Below, piece after piece: positions 43,133 to 50,573 of a DNA stretch of 64,000 bases; within the stretch, counting starts at the first letter, position 1; every line of letters starts with the position of its first letter. Position numbers and translations under genes: made by a program. The notes beneath the pieces were generated by a model. The model was not told where the DNA came from and did no database searches. It saw nothing but the letters and a program-made list of their open reading frames with translations. Location of the stretch: assembly GCA_964529555.1 (NCBI GenBank), contig CAZGWV010000002.1:1-64000 (forward strand), in the 5' to 3' direction. The stretch comes from UBA7672 sp964529555. GTDB taxonomy: Bacteria > Pseudomonadota > Alphaproteobacteria > Caulobacterales > Hyphomonadaceae.

Positions 43133-43293
43133 TCGCGCTGAAAATTTTCTGACAGACGGATTGTCATGGATAGTCGTCGGCCTCTTTGGTTAGCGTGGCA
43201 GCCTCTGCAATTGCAAGATCGTTTGGTGTGTCATTGCGCTGTCTGGCGCCATCAGCAACCCGCACGACGATTGCGGCGCAGGCATTCAGACTG

Positions 43294-43731
43294 ATGGTCG
43301 ATCTGGATGACAAGGACCATCAGATCCTCGCGGCGCTGAAAGGCAATGCGCGGATCAGCAATGCGGAGCTTGCGCGGCGTGTCGCTCTGTCGCCGAGCGC
43401 ATGCCTGGCGCGTGTCCGGCGCCTTGAACGCTGCGGGATCATTGTGGGCTACCGTGCGATTGTCGGGCGTGCGGGTTCGCGCGAGCAGGTCGAAGGCTGG
43501 GCGGATATCCGTTTCATCGATCCGCCGCCGGGTTTCATGGAGCGGTTCGCGCAGCTTGTCGCGGCCGCGCCGGAAATCATCGAAGCTCACCGCGTTGCGG
43601 GCCGTTATGATTACGTCGTTCGCTTTTGCTCCGGCGACATTGGATCGTGGAACCAATTCCGGAAGGATCTCGACGCTCTCGGCTGCAATGCACAGTCGCG
43701 TTTCAGCCTTTTGGTTGAGCCACTAAAATGA
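43294..43731 (+). CDS. Lrp/AsnC-family regulator
   Basis: The 145-residue product from the ATG at 43294 starts MVDLDDKDHQILAALKGNAR, then NAELARRVALSPSACLARVR, the Lrp winged-helix pattern. The C-terminal RAM domain contains VAGRYDYVVRFCSGD and ends LLVEPLK. Start codons upstream (43186) would add a non-Lrp extension. It lies between the lasso cluster and hipBA and may not belong functionally to either. Confidence 0.9.
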   Translation: MVDLDDKDHQILAALKGNARISNAELARRVALSPSACLARVRRLERCGIIVGYRAIVGRAGSREQVEGWADIRFIDPPPGFMERFAQLVAAAPEIIEAHRVAGRYDYVVRFCSGDIGSWNQFRKDLDALGCNAQSRFSLLVEPLK

Positions 43732-43802
43732 TGCCGATGCTTCAAATCATATATTTTTACATATCGCGATGACCATCTGATATAGCTTTATAGCTAAGCC
43801 TC

Positions 43803-43852
43803 TTGACAAATCACGATATGTTAACATATATCACCAACTACAGGTGATATAT
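43803..43852 (+). promoter_or_regulatory. hipBA promoter and operators
   Basis: TTGACA at 43803-43808 and an AT-rich -10 about 17 bases later (ATATAT, 43826-43831). Overlapping these are the 14-bp palindrome ATATGTTAACATAT (43816-43829) and a 10-bp inverted repeat ATATATCACC/GGTGATATAT (43826-43835 and 43843-43852) that reaches the hipB start codon. This fits autorepression by HipB. Confidence 0.7.
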
Positions 43853-44543
43853 GGAAGTAGATCATACTCCCGAACTTGGAGAACTTGGCCTTCTCCTAAA
43901 GGCTGCGCGCAAGACGAAGGGGCTAAGCCAGCGAGCGCTTAGTCAGCGCGCGGGTATACCCCAAAGCCATGTGTCCAAGATCGAAGCCGGACAGGTGAAT
44001 TTGCAGGTGACGAGCCTGATGCAGATCGCACGCGCCCTGGGCCTTGAAATGATGCTGGTCCCACAAAAAGTCATTCCTGCGGTCGAGGCGATAACACATT
44101 CTCAAACGCCATCGCCCTCCGGTACACGTTCCCACACAGCTGAGTCACCCGTTGTGAGTGAAGCGCGCGAAGCACTGCGGAAAGTCGCGAAAGATGTAGA
44201 ACGTATCTCGCGTGCGCTGGGCTCACTTCCAGAACTGGATCGCCTCGCCGCAACCGCGCGCGACCTGCAGCGACTTCCTTTGACGCCAAATCTCGCAGAT
44301 CAGGTTCGGGATAGGCTGAAAGACATTCTTCCCACGCAGACTCAGCTGAAGACGGCAATGAAGACGCATCAGGACGTCGTCGATCTCCTCAAGGCCCCCG
44401 CGCTTGCGGATGCGCTGAAAGCAGCGTCGCTGGCGGCCGAGAACCTGCGTCAAATACGTAACGCGCTCGCGCATGGCGCGGCGCCGGCGTCCATCCAATC
44501 CATGCCTGCCTATCGTCTGACCGATGGAGACGTAGATGCCTGA
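43851..44543 (+). CDS. hipB: HipB-like antitoxin with long C-terminal extension
   Basis: The 230-residue protein has an XRE helix-turn-helix (LGLLLKAARKTKGLSQRALS, then IPQSHVSKIEAGQVNLQVTS) and a long helical C-terminus, about 130 residues more than E. coli HipB. Near the end is NLRQIRNALAHG, in which RNALAH (203-208) resembles a HEPN-type R(N)xxxH motif. It overlaps hipA by eight bases. It should repress its own promoter and neutralise HipA. The ATG lies inside an inverted repeat. Confidence 0.85.
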   Translation: MEVDHTPELGELGLLLKAARKTKGLSQRALSQRAGIPQSHVSKIEAGQVNLQVTSLMQIARALGLEMMLVPQKVIPAVEAITHSQTPSPSGTRSHTAESPVVSEAREALRKVAKDVERISRALGSLPELDRLAATARDLQRLPLTPNLADQVRDRLKDILPTQTQLKTAMKTHQDVVDLLKAPALADALKAASLAAENLRQIRNALAHGAAPASIQSMPAYRLTDGDVDA

Positions 44544-45759
44544 CGTTTCCGCTCTCAATGTCGAACTTCATGGCAAGCAGGTTGGCACGCTCACACGGTT
44601 CCCGGACGGCAGGAACCTGTTCGTCTTCTCGAAAGACTACATCGAAGATTTGCAGCGCGATACGCTGAGCCTGTCTTTCAAGGACGTTCTCGGCAATCTC
44701 GACACCGAAACGCGTCCAACGCGGCTCAAACTGCCCACCTTCTTTTCCAACCTTCTCCCCGAAGGGCATCTACGGACATACCTCGCCGAACGCGCCGGAG
44801 TGAATCGCGAACGAGAGTTCTTCCTGATGTGGGTGCTGGGTCAGGACTTGCCAGGCGCCATCCGCATCGTTCCACCTGATGGAGCCGACTTGCCGACAAG
44901 CACGCCGGCAGAATCGACCGAGAGTGCGGGAGCAGCCACATCTGCCCTGCACTTCTCATTGGCGGGCGTGCAGCTGAAATTCTCGGCAGTCAAGGAAGCG
45001 GCCGGAGGTCTCACAATCCCCGCGAACGGCGTGGGCGGATCCTGGATTGTGAAGCTACCCTATGAACATCATCGCAACGTCCCCGAGAATGAGTTCGCGA
45101 TGATGGAGCTTGCCCGGCGCACTGGCATCGACGTGCCTGAAACGCAACTGATGCCGATTGCGGACATAGAAGGTTTGCCGGCGGATACCGCGAAGCTCGG
45201 TTCGCATGCGTTTGTCATCAAACGCTTCGATCGCCTCGAAAACGGTGGGCGGGTACACATCGAAGACTTCGCCCAAATCTTTGGCCTCTATCCGGAGAGC
45301 AAATACAGACGCGCCAATTTCGACATGATCGCGCGTGTTTTCGCCGCCGAGACCGGCGAGGCCGGCGTCGTCGAATTCATCCGCCGCTTTACGTTCAACG
45401 CGCTGATCGGCAATGGCGACATGCATCTCAAGAACTGGTCGGTCATCTACCCGGACAGACGGACCGCAGCCATTGCCCCAGCCTACGATTTTGTCGCGAC
45501 CGTGCACTACATGCCTGACGAAGGCCTCGCGCTGAACTTCGCAGACACGAAGTCCTTTACGGATCTCACTCTGGCGCGCTTCGATCGCTTCGCTGACCGG
45601 ATCAGAGTGCCTGCGGCGCTGGTGCGCGACACCGTCCGGGCAACGACGGAGCGTTTTCATGCCGTCTGGGAGGAGCGCAAGGACCTCCCCGTCTCGAAAT
45701 CGCTCGCAGCCGCAATCGAGACGCACATGACATCCGTACCGATCAGCAGAGAGGCGTGA
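44536..45759 (+). CDS. hipA: HipA-family Ser/Thr kinase toxin
   Basis: A 407-residue HipA protein. The N-terminal subdomain has FFSNLLPEGHLRTYLAERAG, the middle part VQLKFSAVKEAAGGLTIPAN, the kinase core HAFVIKRFDR and the catalytic loop GNGDMHLKNWS, with the Asp in AYDFVAT binding Mg2+. HipA kinases phosphorylate translation factors such as glutamyl-tRNA synthetase and stall growth. As an addiction module it can stabilise the conjugative element. It overlaps hipB by eight bases and precedes the tra operon by 200 bp. Confidence 0.92.
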   Translation: MPDVSALNVELHGKQVGTLTRFPDGRNLFVFSKDYIEDLQRDTLSLSFKDVLGNLDTETRPTRLKLPTFFSNLLPEGHLRTYLAERAGVNREREFFLMWVLGQDLPGAIRIVPPDGADLPTSTPAESTESAGAATSALHFSLAGVQLKFSAVKEAAGGLTIPANGVGGSWIVKLPYEHHRNVPENEFAMMELARRTGIDVPETQLMPIADIEGLPADTAKLGSHAFVIKRFDRLENGGRVHIEDFAQIFGLYPESKYRRANFDMIARVFAAETGEAGVVEFIRRFTFNALIGNGDMHLKNWSVIYPDRRTAAIAPAYDFVATVHYMPDEGLALNFADTKSFTDLTLARFDRFADRIRVPAALVRDTVRATTERFHAVWEERKDLPVSKSLAAAIETHMTSVPISREA

Positions 45760-45841
45760 ACAGAATAGCCAACTGTTCCACGAACGATCTGCCCCAATAA
45801 GAAACAGGCGCTATCCCGCTTTCGGAGCGAAGACACTGTCT

Positions 45842-45909
45842 GCCGCATAGCGTGCGGCTTAGACGAAACGTTATGCGGCGACGCGCTTGATTGACCGCAT
45901 ATCATGCGG
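45842..45909. promoter_or_regulatory. Dyad repeats upstream of the transfer operon
   Basis: GCCGCA tagcg TGCGGC (45842-45858), a half-site TTATGCGGC (about 45871) and CCGCAT atc ATGCGG (45895-45909) share the core CCGCAT/ATGCGG. They lie 50-120 bases before traF and are probable operators of the transfer operon. Confidence 0.55.
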
Positions 45910-45958
45910 CGTCCACCGGGCAATTTTCTTGCGGCGTTGTTTCCACGGAGGGAGCAAC

Positions 45959-46540
45959 GTGAAGACAGACTCTGGATGTCCGCAAAATCAGACCGTCACT
46001 GTCGAGCGCGAGCCTGCTCGTTCGAAGCGACGGATGCTGCTCATCGTGCTGCTGACGATGATCGGCGCGTGTCTGGGCGTCCTGTCCCTGCAGCCCCGTT
46101 CGCCGCGGCTTGCCTGGAACTACACGGAGAGCGTCGCCCTCGGTCTCTACCACATCGATCAAGCCACGCCTCAGAAGGGTGACCTGTTGGCCGTTGCTCC
46201 CGCCGGCGCAGTGCTGGAAGTGCTTAGTCAATACAAAGTCCTTCCATCAAACCGGGTTCTACTGAAGCATCTCGCCGCGTCGGCTGGCGATACGGTTTGC
46301 CGCCACGCTACAAGCCTCACGATCAACGGCGCATTTGCTGCAACAGCTCTTGAGACCACGAAATCCGGCATTTCATTGCCGTTGTGGGAAGGTTGCAAGC
46401 AGCTATCGACGGACCAAATCTTTCTTCTTGCGCCCCATCCCCTCTCCTTCGACGGCCGCTATTTCGGTCCGACGGACGCTCATCAGATCATTGGTGTCGC
46501 ACGGCCGCTTCTCCTGCTCGACGATCGAGTTTCGTCATGA
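45959..46540 (+). CDS. traF: TraF, S26-family conjugative signal peptidase
   Basis: From a GTG at 45959, with GGAGGGAG upstream, the protein is 193 residues. One membrane helix (MLLIVLLTMIGACLGVLSL) precedes the serine protease domain with Ser58 in NYTESVALGLY and Lys103 in NRVLLKHLAASAGDTVC. TraF of P-type systems processes and cyclises the TrbC pilin. Its stop overlaps the traG start (ATGA), and it opens the transfer operon. A longer start at 45887 gives an implausible extension. Confidence 0.9.
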   Translation: MKTDSGCPQNQTVTVEREPARSKRRMLLIVLLTMIGACLGVLSLQPRSPRLAWNYTESVALGLYHIDQATPQKGDLLAVAPAGAVLEVLSQYKVLPSNRVLLKHLAASAGDTVCRHATSLTINGAFAATALETTKSGISLPLWEGCKQLSTDQIFLLAPHPLSFDGRYFGPTDAHQIIGVARPLLLLDDRVSS

Positions 46541-48528
46541 GCGCGGGCCGGATCTTCTGGGGGCAGATTGTCTGTGTGCTTGGCGCCTTCATGGCGAGCA
46601 TGGTGACGGCCACGCAATGGACGGCTGATGCGCTCGGTTATCAGCCACAACTCGGCGAACCAGATCTGGTCCTCTGGGACATCCGCTTCTACGCGCCCTG
46701 GAAGCTTTTCATCTGGTGGTACCATTATGATCTCTACGCCCGTGACATCTTCCAGACCGGCGGGCTGATCTTCCTTGCCGGCGTCGCTTTCGCCGTACTC
46801 CTCGCCTTTGCCTTCTCTCTCTGGAGGGCACGCGAGAGCAAGAACACCGACACCTACGGGACGGCGCGCTGGGCGACAACGCGCGATGTGCGCCGGCTTG
46901 ATCTCCCACGTGGAGACGGCGTCGTGCTCGGATCGTTCAACCGGCAGCTCCTCCAGCATGACGGAGATGAGCATGTCCTCGTGGTCGCGCCGACCAATAC
47001 CGGCAAGAGCGTCGGCGTCTCCCTCCCCACCGGCCTCGTCTGGCGCCATTCCTACATTGCGTTGGACCTCAAGGGCGAGAACTGGACGATCACGTCGGGG
47101 CTGCGGTCTTCGTTCGGCCCAGTCTATCGCTTTGCGCCAACGGAATCAGGCGCACATCGCTACAATCCGCTGACCCAGATCCGCCGCGGCGAAGCAGAGG
47201 TTCGCGACGCCCAGGTACTGGCCGATATGCTGGTCGACCCCGAGGGCACCCTGCGCGAGCGGAGTCACTGGCAGCTGCGCGCCTTCGAGCTGCTGGTCGC
47301 AGTGATTCTGTGGGCGCTCTATGTCGAGAAGAACAAGACGCTGGCGCGCCTGGCCGAACTGCTGGCCGACCCACAGCGGCCGATTACCAAGCTTCTGGAA
47401 GACATGCTTGGGCGGCCGATCAAGAATGGCGCCCCCCACCCGGTGGTCGCCGCAGGCGCTCGCCAGCTTCTCGACATGGCGGAAGCCGAACGTTCCGGCG
47501 TCGTCTCGACAGCGCTTGGCTATCTGGCCCTCTATCGCGATCCGGTTCTCGCACGCGCCACCGAAGCCTCCGACTTCGCCATCGAAGATATCATCTCCGG
47601 CGCACGGCCCGTTTCACTCTATCTGATCATTCCGCCCGAAGAAATTTCCAGGTTGAAGGCGCTGCTGCGCCTCGTGCTCAACCAGATCCTGAAGCGCCTC
47701 ACCGAGATCGCGGGCCAGCAACAGGGCGCCGGGCGGCGCGTCCTCCTGATGCTGGACGAGTTCCCCCAACTCGGGAAGCTGGACTTCTTCGAACACGCCC
47801 TCGCCTACATCCGGGGCTACAAAATCAAGGCTTGTCTGGTCGCGCAGTCACTCAACCAGATCTCGCAGACCTATGGCGAGCATTCTTCCATTCTCGACAA
47901 CGCCCATGTGCGGGTCGCCTTCGCATGCAATGACGAGCGCACCGCCAAGCGCGTCTCCGACATGCTGGGCGTCACCACTGAAACCCGTGCGCAAATGAAC
48001 TACGCCGGCTCACGCATGGCGCCCTGGCTTGGCCACACCATGGTCTCGCGCCAGGAAGTGCCGCGTCCGCTGCTGACGCCCGGCGAAGTGATGCAGTTGC
48101 CGCCGTCGGATGCGCTGATCCTCACCGGCGGTTCGCCGCCGATCCGCGCGAAGAAGGTCCGGTATTTCGAGGAGCCAGCCTTCCGGTCGCGGCTGCGCCC
48201 GCCCGTTCGGCTGACGCCGCAATCCGGACCGGGCGTCCCCACCGCCTGGTCCGGCATGGCCGGACCGCCGCCGCCAGCGCCAGCTCCGTCTCCGTCCAGG
48301 GCCGCCAAGGCGCCAGCGGCCGCACGTCCAACGACGCGGCGGGGCGGCAGCGCGCAACAACACGCATTCGACTTCGGATCGTCCGCAGCCGCGAGCAGCA
48401 CACCTCCGGCCGCAGCGCCGATTCGCGACCACGCAGACGATCGCACCCCAGAAACTTTGGATCCGGGCGATCCGATACGCCTCCAGTTCGGTCTCGACAC
48501 CGATCTTTTCGACAGCTCCGGGCGGTGA
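46537..48528 (+). CDS. traG: TraG/VirD4 type IV coupling protein
   Basis: The 663-residue ATPase has N-terminal membrane segments (about 10-100; GQIVCVLGAFMASMVTATQW), Walker A APTNTGKSVG and Walker B VLLMLDEFPQLG. A Pro/Ala-rich tail of about 120 residues ends LDTDLFDSSGR. It couples the relaxase-DNA complex to the mating channel. It overlaps traF by four bases, and the RHH gene start (GTGA) overlaps its stop. Confidence 0.95.
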   Translation: MSAGRIFWGQIVCVLGAFMASMVTATQWTADALGYQPQLGEPDLVLWDIRFYAPWKLFIWWYHYDLYARDIFQTGGLIFLAGVAFAVLLAFAFSLWRARESKNTDTYGTARWATTRDVRRLDLPRGDGVVLGSFNRQLLQHDGDEHVLVVAPTNTGKSVGVSLPTGLVWRHSYIALDLKGENWTITSGLRSSFGPVYRFAPTESGAHRYNPLTQIRRGEAEVRDAQVLADMLVDPEGTLRERSHWQLRAFELLVAVILWALYVEKNKTLARLAELLADPQRPITKLLEDMLGRPIKNGAPHPVVAAGARQLLDMAEAERSGVVSTALGYLALYRDPVLARATEASDFAIEDIISGARPVSLYLIIPPEEISRLKALLRLVLNQILKRLTEIAGQQQGAGRRVLLMLDEFPQLGKLDFFEHALAYIRGYKIKACLVAQSLNQISQTYGEHSSILDNAHVRVAFACNDERTAKRVSDMLGVTTETRAQMNYAGSRMAPWLGHTMVSRQEVPRPLLTPGEVMQLPPSDALILTGGSPPIRAKKVRYFEEPAFRSRLRPPVRLTPQSGPGVPTAWSGMAGPPPPAPAPSPSRAAKAPAAARPTTRRGGSAQQHAFDFGSSAAASSTPPAAAPIRDHADDRTPETLDPGDPIRLQFGLDTDLFDSSGR

Positions 48529-48980
48529 GACGCAAGATGGCGCGCATCAAGATCACGGCCTATGTGACACCCGACGTCGCGGACACGCTCAAACGTGTCG
48601 CGGCGATGGAAGACCGCAGTTTCTCCGACATCATCGAAGACTCGATTGTTCAGCGTCTCGCAGATGTTGGTCGTGATGCCGAGCAAGCCGCGCTGATGGT
48701 CCGGCTTGGCCAGATCGTTGATCGTCTGGATGGCGTCGAGAGGGGGCAGCAGACACATTTCGAGCTGACGGCTCAGACCTCGCGCTTCCTTCTGAGCGTG
48801 GCGCCGGAGATCGCCGAAGCAGATCGGTCGGCGCTCGCGGCGCGTGGCGTGGACCGCCTGCGCAACATTCTGTCACTCGTCATCTCAAGGCTGGCCGCGG
48901 GAGACGGCGCCTTGCAGGAGATCGTGTCGAGCGCGTCGTCGCCCGCCATGCGTACAGGACATCGGGAGGCGGCTGAGTGA
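48525..48980 (+). CDS. Ribbon-helix-helix (CopG-like) protein
   Basis: From the GTG at 48525, which overlaps the traG stop, it is 151 residues. The ATG at 48537 would give MARIKITAYVTPDVADTLKR. The first 45 residues are a ribbon-helix-helix pattern (ITAYVTPDVADTLKRVA, then RSFSDIIEDSIVQRL). The rest is helical and acidic. Such genes commonly sit between traG and trbB in this operon type and may regulate it. Its stop overlaps trbB. Confidence 0.85.
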   Translation: MRRKMARIKITAYVTPDVADTLKRVAAMEDRSFSDIIEDSIVQRLADVGRDAEQAALMVRLGQIVDRLDGVERGQQTHFELTAQTSRFLLSVAPEIAEADRSALAARGVDRLRNILSLVISRLAAGDGALQEIVSSASSPAMRTGHREAAE

Positions 48981-49966
48981 GCACGCCTTCCACATCACCC
49001 ACTGATCCGAACCGCGGCATCGCCATGCTGGCGACGGCGCTCGGCCCTTCCGTGGCTCTCATGCTGGAAGCGCCGGACACGATCGAGGTCATCGCCAATC
49101 CTGATGGCCGACTCTGGGTCGAGCAGGTCGGCAAGGGCCGTGTTCCGACGCTCTATCGGCTTGAAGCCACGGAAGCCGAACGTGTCATTCGCCTCGTCGC
49201 GACACTGACAGGAGCCGAGGTCAATCGTGACAGGCCCATCGTGTCCGCCGAGCTTCCGCCGCGCGGCGAACGGTTCGAGGGCGTGCTACCGCCCGTGTCG
49301 CGGGCGCCGTGTTTCGCCATCCGCAAACCGGCCGGCCAGGTGTTCACACTCGATGACTATCTTGCCGCCGGCGTCATCACACCTGAGCAAGCCAACCAGC
49401 TCCGGCAGGCTGTCGCTGGCCATGCCAACATCATCGTCGCCGGCGGAACAGGATCGGGCAAGACCACGCTCGCCAACGCCCTGCTCCACGAGATTGCGCT
49501 TCTCAACGAGCGCGTCGTCATTCTGGAAGACACGCGTGAGCTGCAGTGCGCCGCCGATGACGTCGTGGCGCTGCGCACGCAACCGGGATCGGTCAGCCTC
49601 TCCGATCTGGTCCGTTCAACGCTAAGGCTGCGTCCGGATCGCATCATTGTCGGCGAAGTCCGTGGGCCGGAAGCGCTCGATCTGCTGAAAGCGTGGAACA
49701 CCGGCCATCCAGGCGGCATCGCCACCCTGCACGCCAACTCGGCGCAGGCTGCGCTCGCGCGGCTGGAACAGCTCACCATGGAAGTCTGCGAGACGCCGCC
49801 TTGCGCATTGATCGCGGAAGCCATCGACCTTGTCGTCTACATCGAGCGCGGCGGTCCCGCCGGCCGCCGCATTCCGGAAATCTTCGCGCCCAAGCTTCGG
49901 CCGGCGCGAGACCCCGCCGCGCGAGGGGTTGACGCGCATGATCACACCAACAGGAGCAACCAATGA
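48977..49966 (+). CDS. trbB: TrbB, VirB11-like ATPase
   Basis: The 329-residue protein has the VirB11/secretion ATPase pattern: Walker A IIVAGGTGSGKTTLANALLH, the Asp box VILEDTRELQC, the His box/Walker B region RPDRIIVGEVRGPEALDLLK and GHPGGIATLHANSAQAALAR. It forms a cytosolic hexamer that drives pilus assembly and DNA transfer. The GTG at 48977 overlaps the upstream gene by four bases and the trbC start overlaps its stop. Confidence 0.95.
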   Translation: MSTPSTSPTDPNRGIAMLATALGPSVALMLEAPDTIEVIANPDGRLWVEQVGKGRVPTLYRLEATEAERVIRLVATLTGAEVNRDRPIVSAELPPRGERFEGVLPPVSRAPCFAIRKPAGQVFTLDDYLAAGVITPEQANQLRQAVAGHANIIVAGGTGSGKTTLANALLHEIALLNERVVILEDTRELQCAADDVVALRTQPGSVSLSDLVRSTLRLRPDRIIVGEVRGPEALDLLKAWNTGHPGGIATLHANSAQAALARLEQLTMEVCETPPCALIAEAIDLVVYIERGGPAGRRIPEIFAPKLRPARDPAARGVDAHDHTNRSNQ

Positions 49967-50295
49967 GACTGCAGACAACGACCGGCATGGTCATGCGTAC
50001 GGTGGGGCTTGGCGCCGCCGTCCTACTGATGAGCGGCGCCGCGCATGCTGCAACGGGCGGCAGCGGCATGCCTTGGGAAGGGCCGCTGACGGCCGTGATG
50101 GATTCGATCACCGGTCCGGTCGCCACCATCATCGCCATCCTCATTATCGTCGCGACTGGTCTCACGCTCGCTTTCGGGGATGTAGGCCAAGGCTTCAAGA
50201 AGCTGCTGCAGATCCTGTTCGGTCTCGCCATCGTGTTCGCGGCCACCAGCTTCTTCCTGCCGCTCGTGGGCGGCGGCGGCGCGGTCATTTCGTAG
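49963..50295 (+). CDS. trbC: TrbC, conjugative pilin
   Basis: The 110-residue prepilin has a signal peptide (ending SGAAHAAT), a Gly/Trp segment and two hydrophobic helices (TIIAILIIVATGLTLAFG and LLQILFGLAIVFAATSFF). It ends GGGGAVIS. P-type pilins are trimmed and cyclised, here by TraF (45959-46540). It overlaps trbB by four bases. Confidence 0.93.
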   Translation: MRLQTTTGMVMRTVGLGAAVLLMSGAAHAATGGSGMPWEGPLTAVMDSITGPVATIIAILIIVATGLTLAFGDVGQGFKKLLQILFGLAIVFAATSFFLPLVGGGGAVIS

Positions 50296-50306
50296 GAGCG
50301 ATGACC

Positions 50307-50573
50307 ATGCGCGATCCCCGCGATGTTCCAGGCTATCTGGCCCCGGTCCGCCAGGCGCTGATCCAACCCATCCTCATGGGCGGCGCGCCGCGGTCCTACG
50401 CCATCCTCAGTGGCACGCTGGCGGCGATCGTCGCTTTCGCCGGCGCGATCGTACCGGGGATTGTTCTGGGCATCGCGGGGCATGTGCTCGGCGTTTTCCT
50501 CGCGCGGCGCGATCCCGACGTCATTGAAGTCCTGAAGCGCGCCATGCGCATCCCAAATCGCCTGGAACAATGA
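50307..50573 (+). CDS. trbD: TrbD, VirB3-like inner-membrane protein
   Basis: From the ATG at 50307, eight bases after GGAG, it is 88 residues, starting MRDPRDVPGYLAPVRQALIQ. An ATG at 50301 is too close to the RBS. Two membrane helices (YAILSGTLAAIVAFAGAIV and GIVLGIAGHVLGVFLAR) match VirB3/TrbD. Its stop overlaps the trbE start. Confidence 0.9.
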   Translation: MRDPRDVPGYLAPVRQALIQPILMGGAPRSYAILSGTLAAIVAFAGAIVPGIVLGIAGHVLGVFLARRDPDVIEVLKRAMRIPNRLEQ

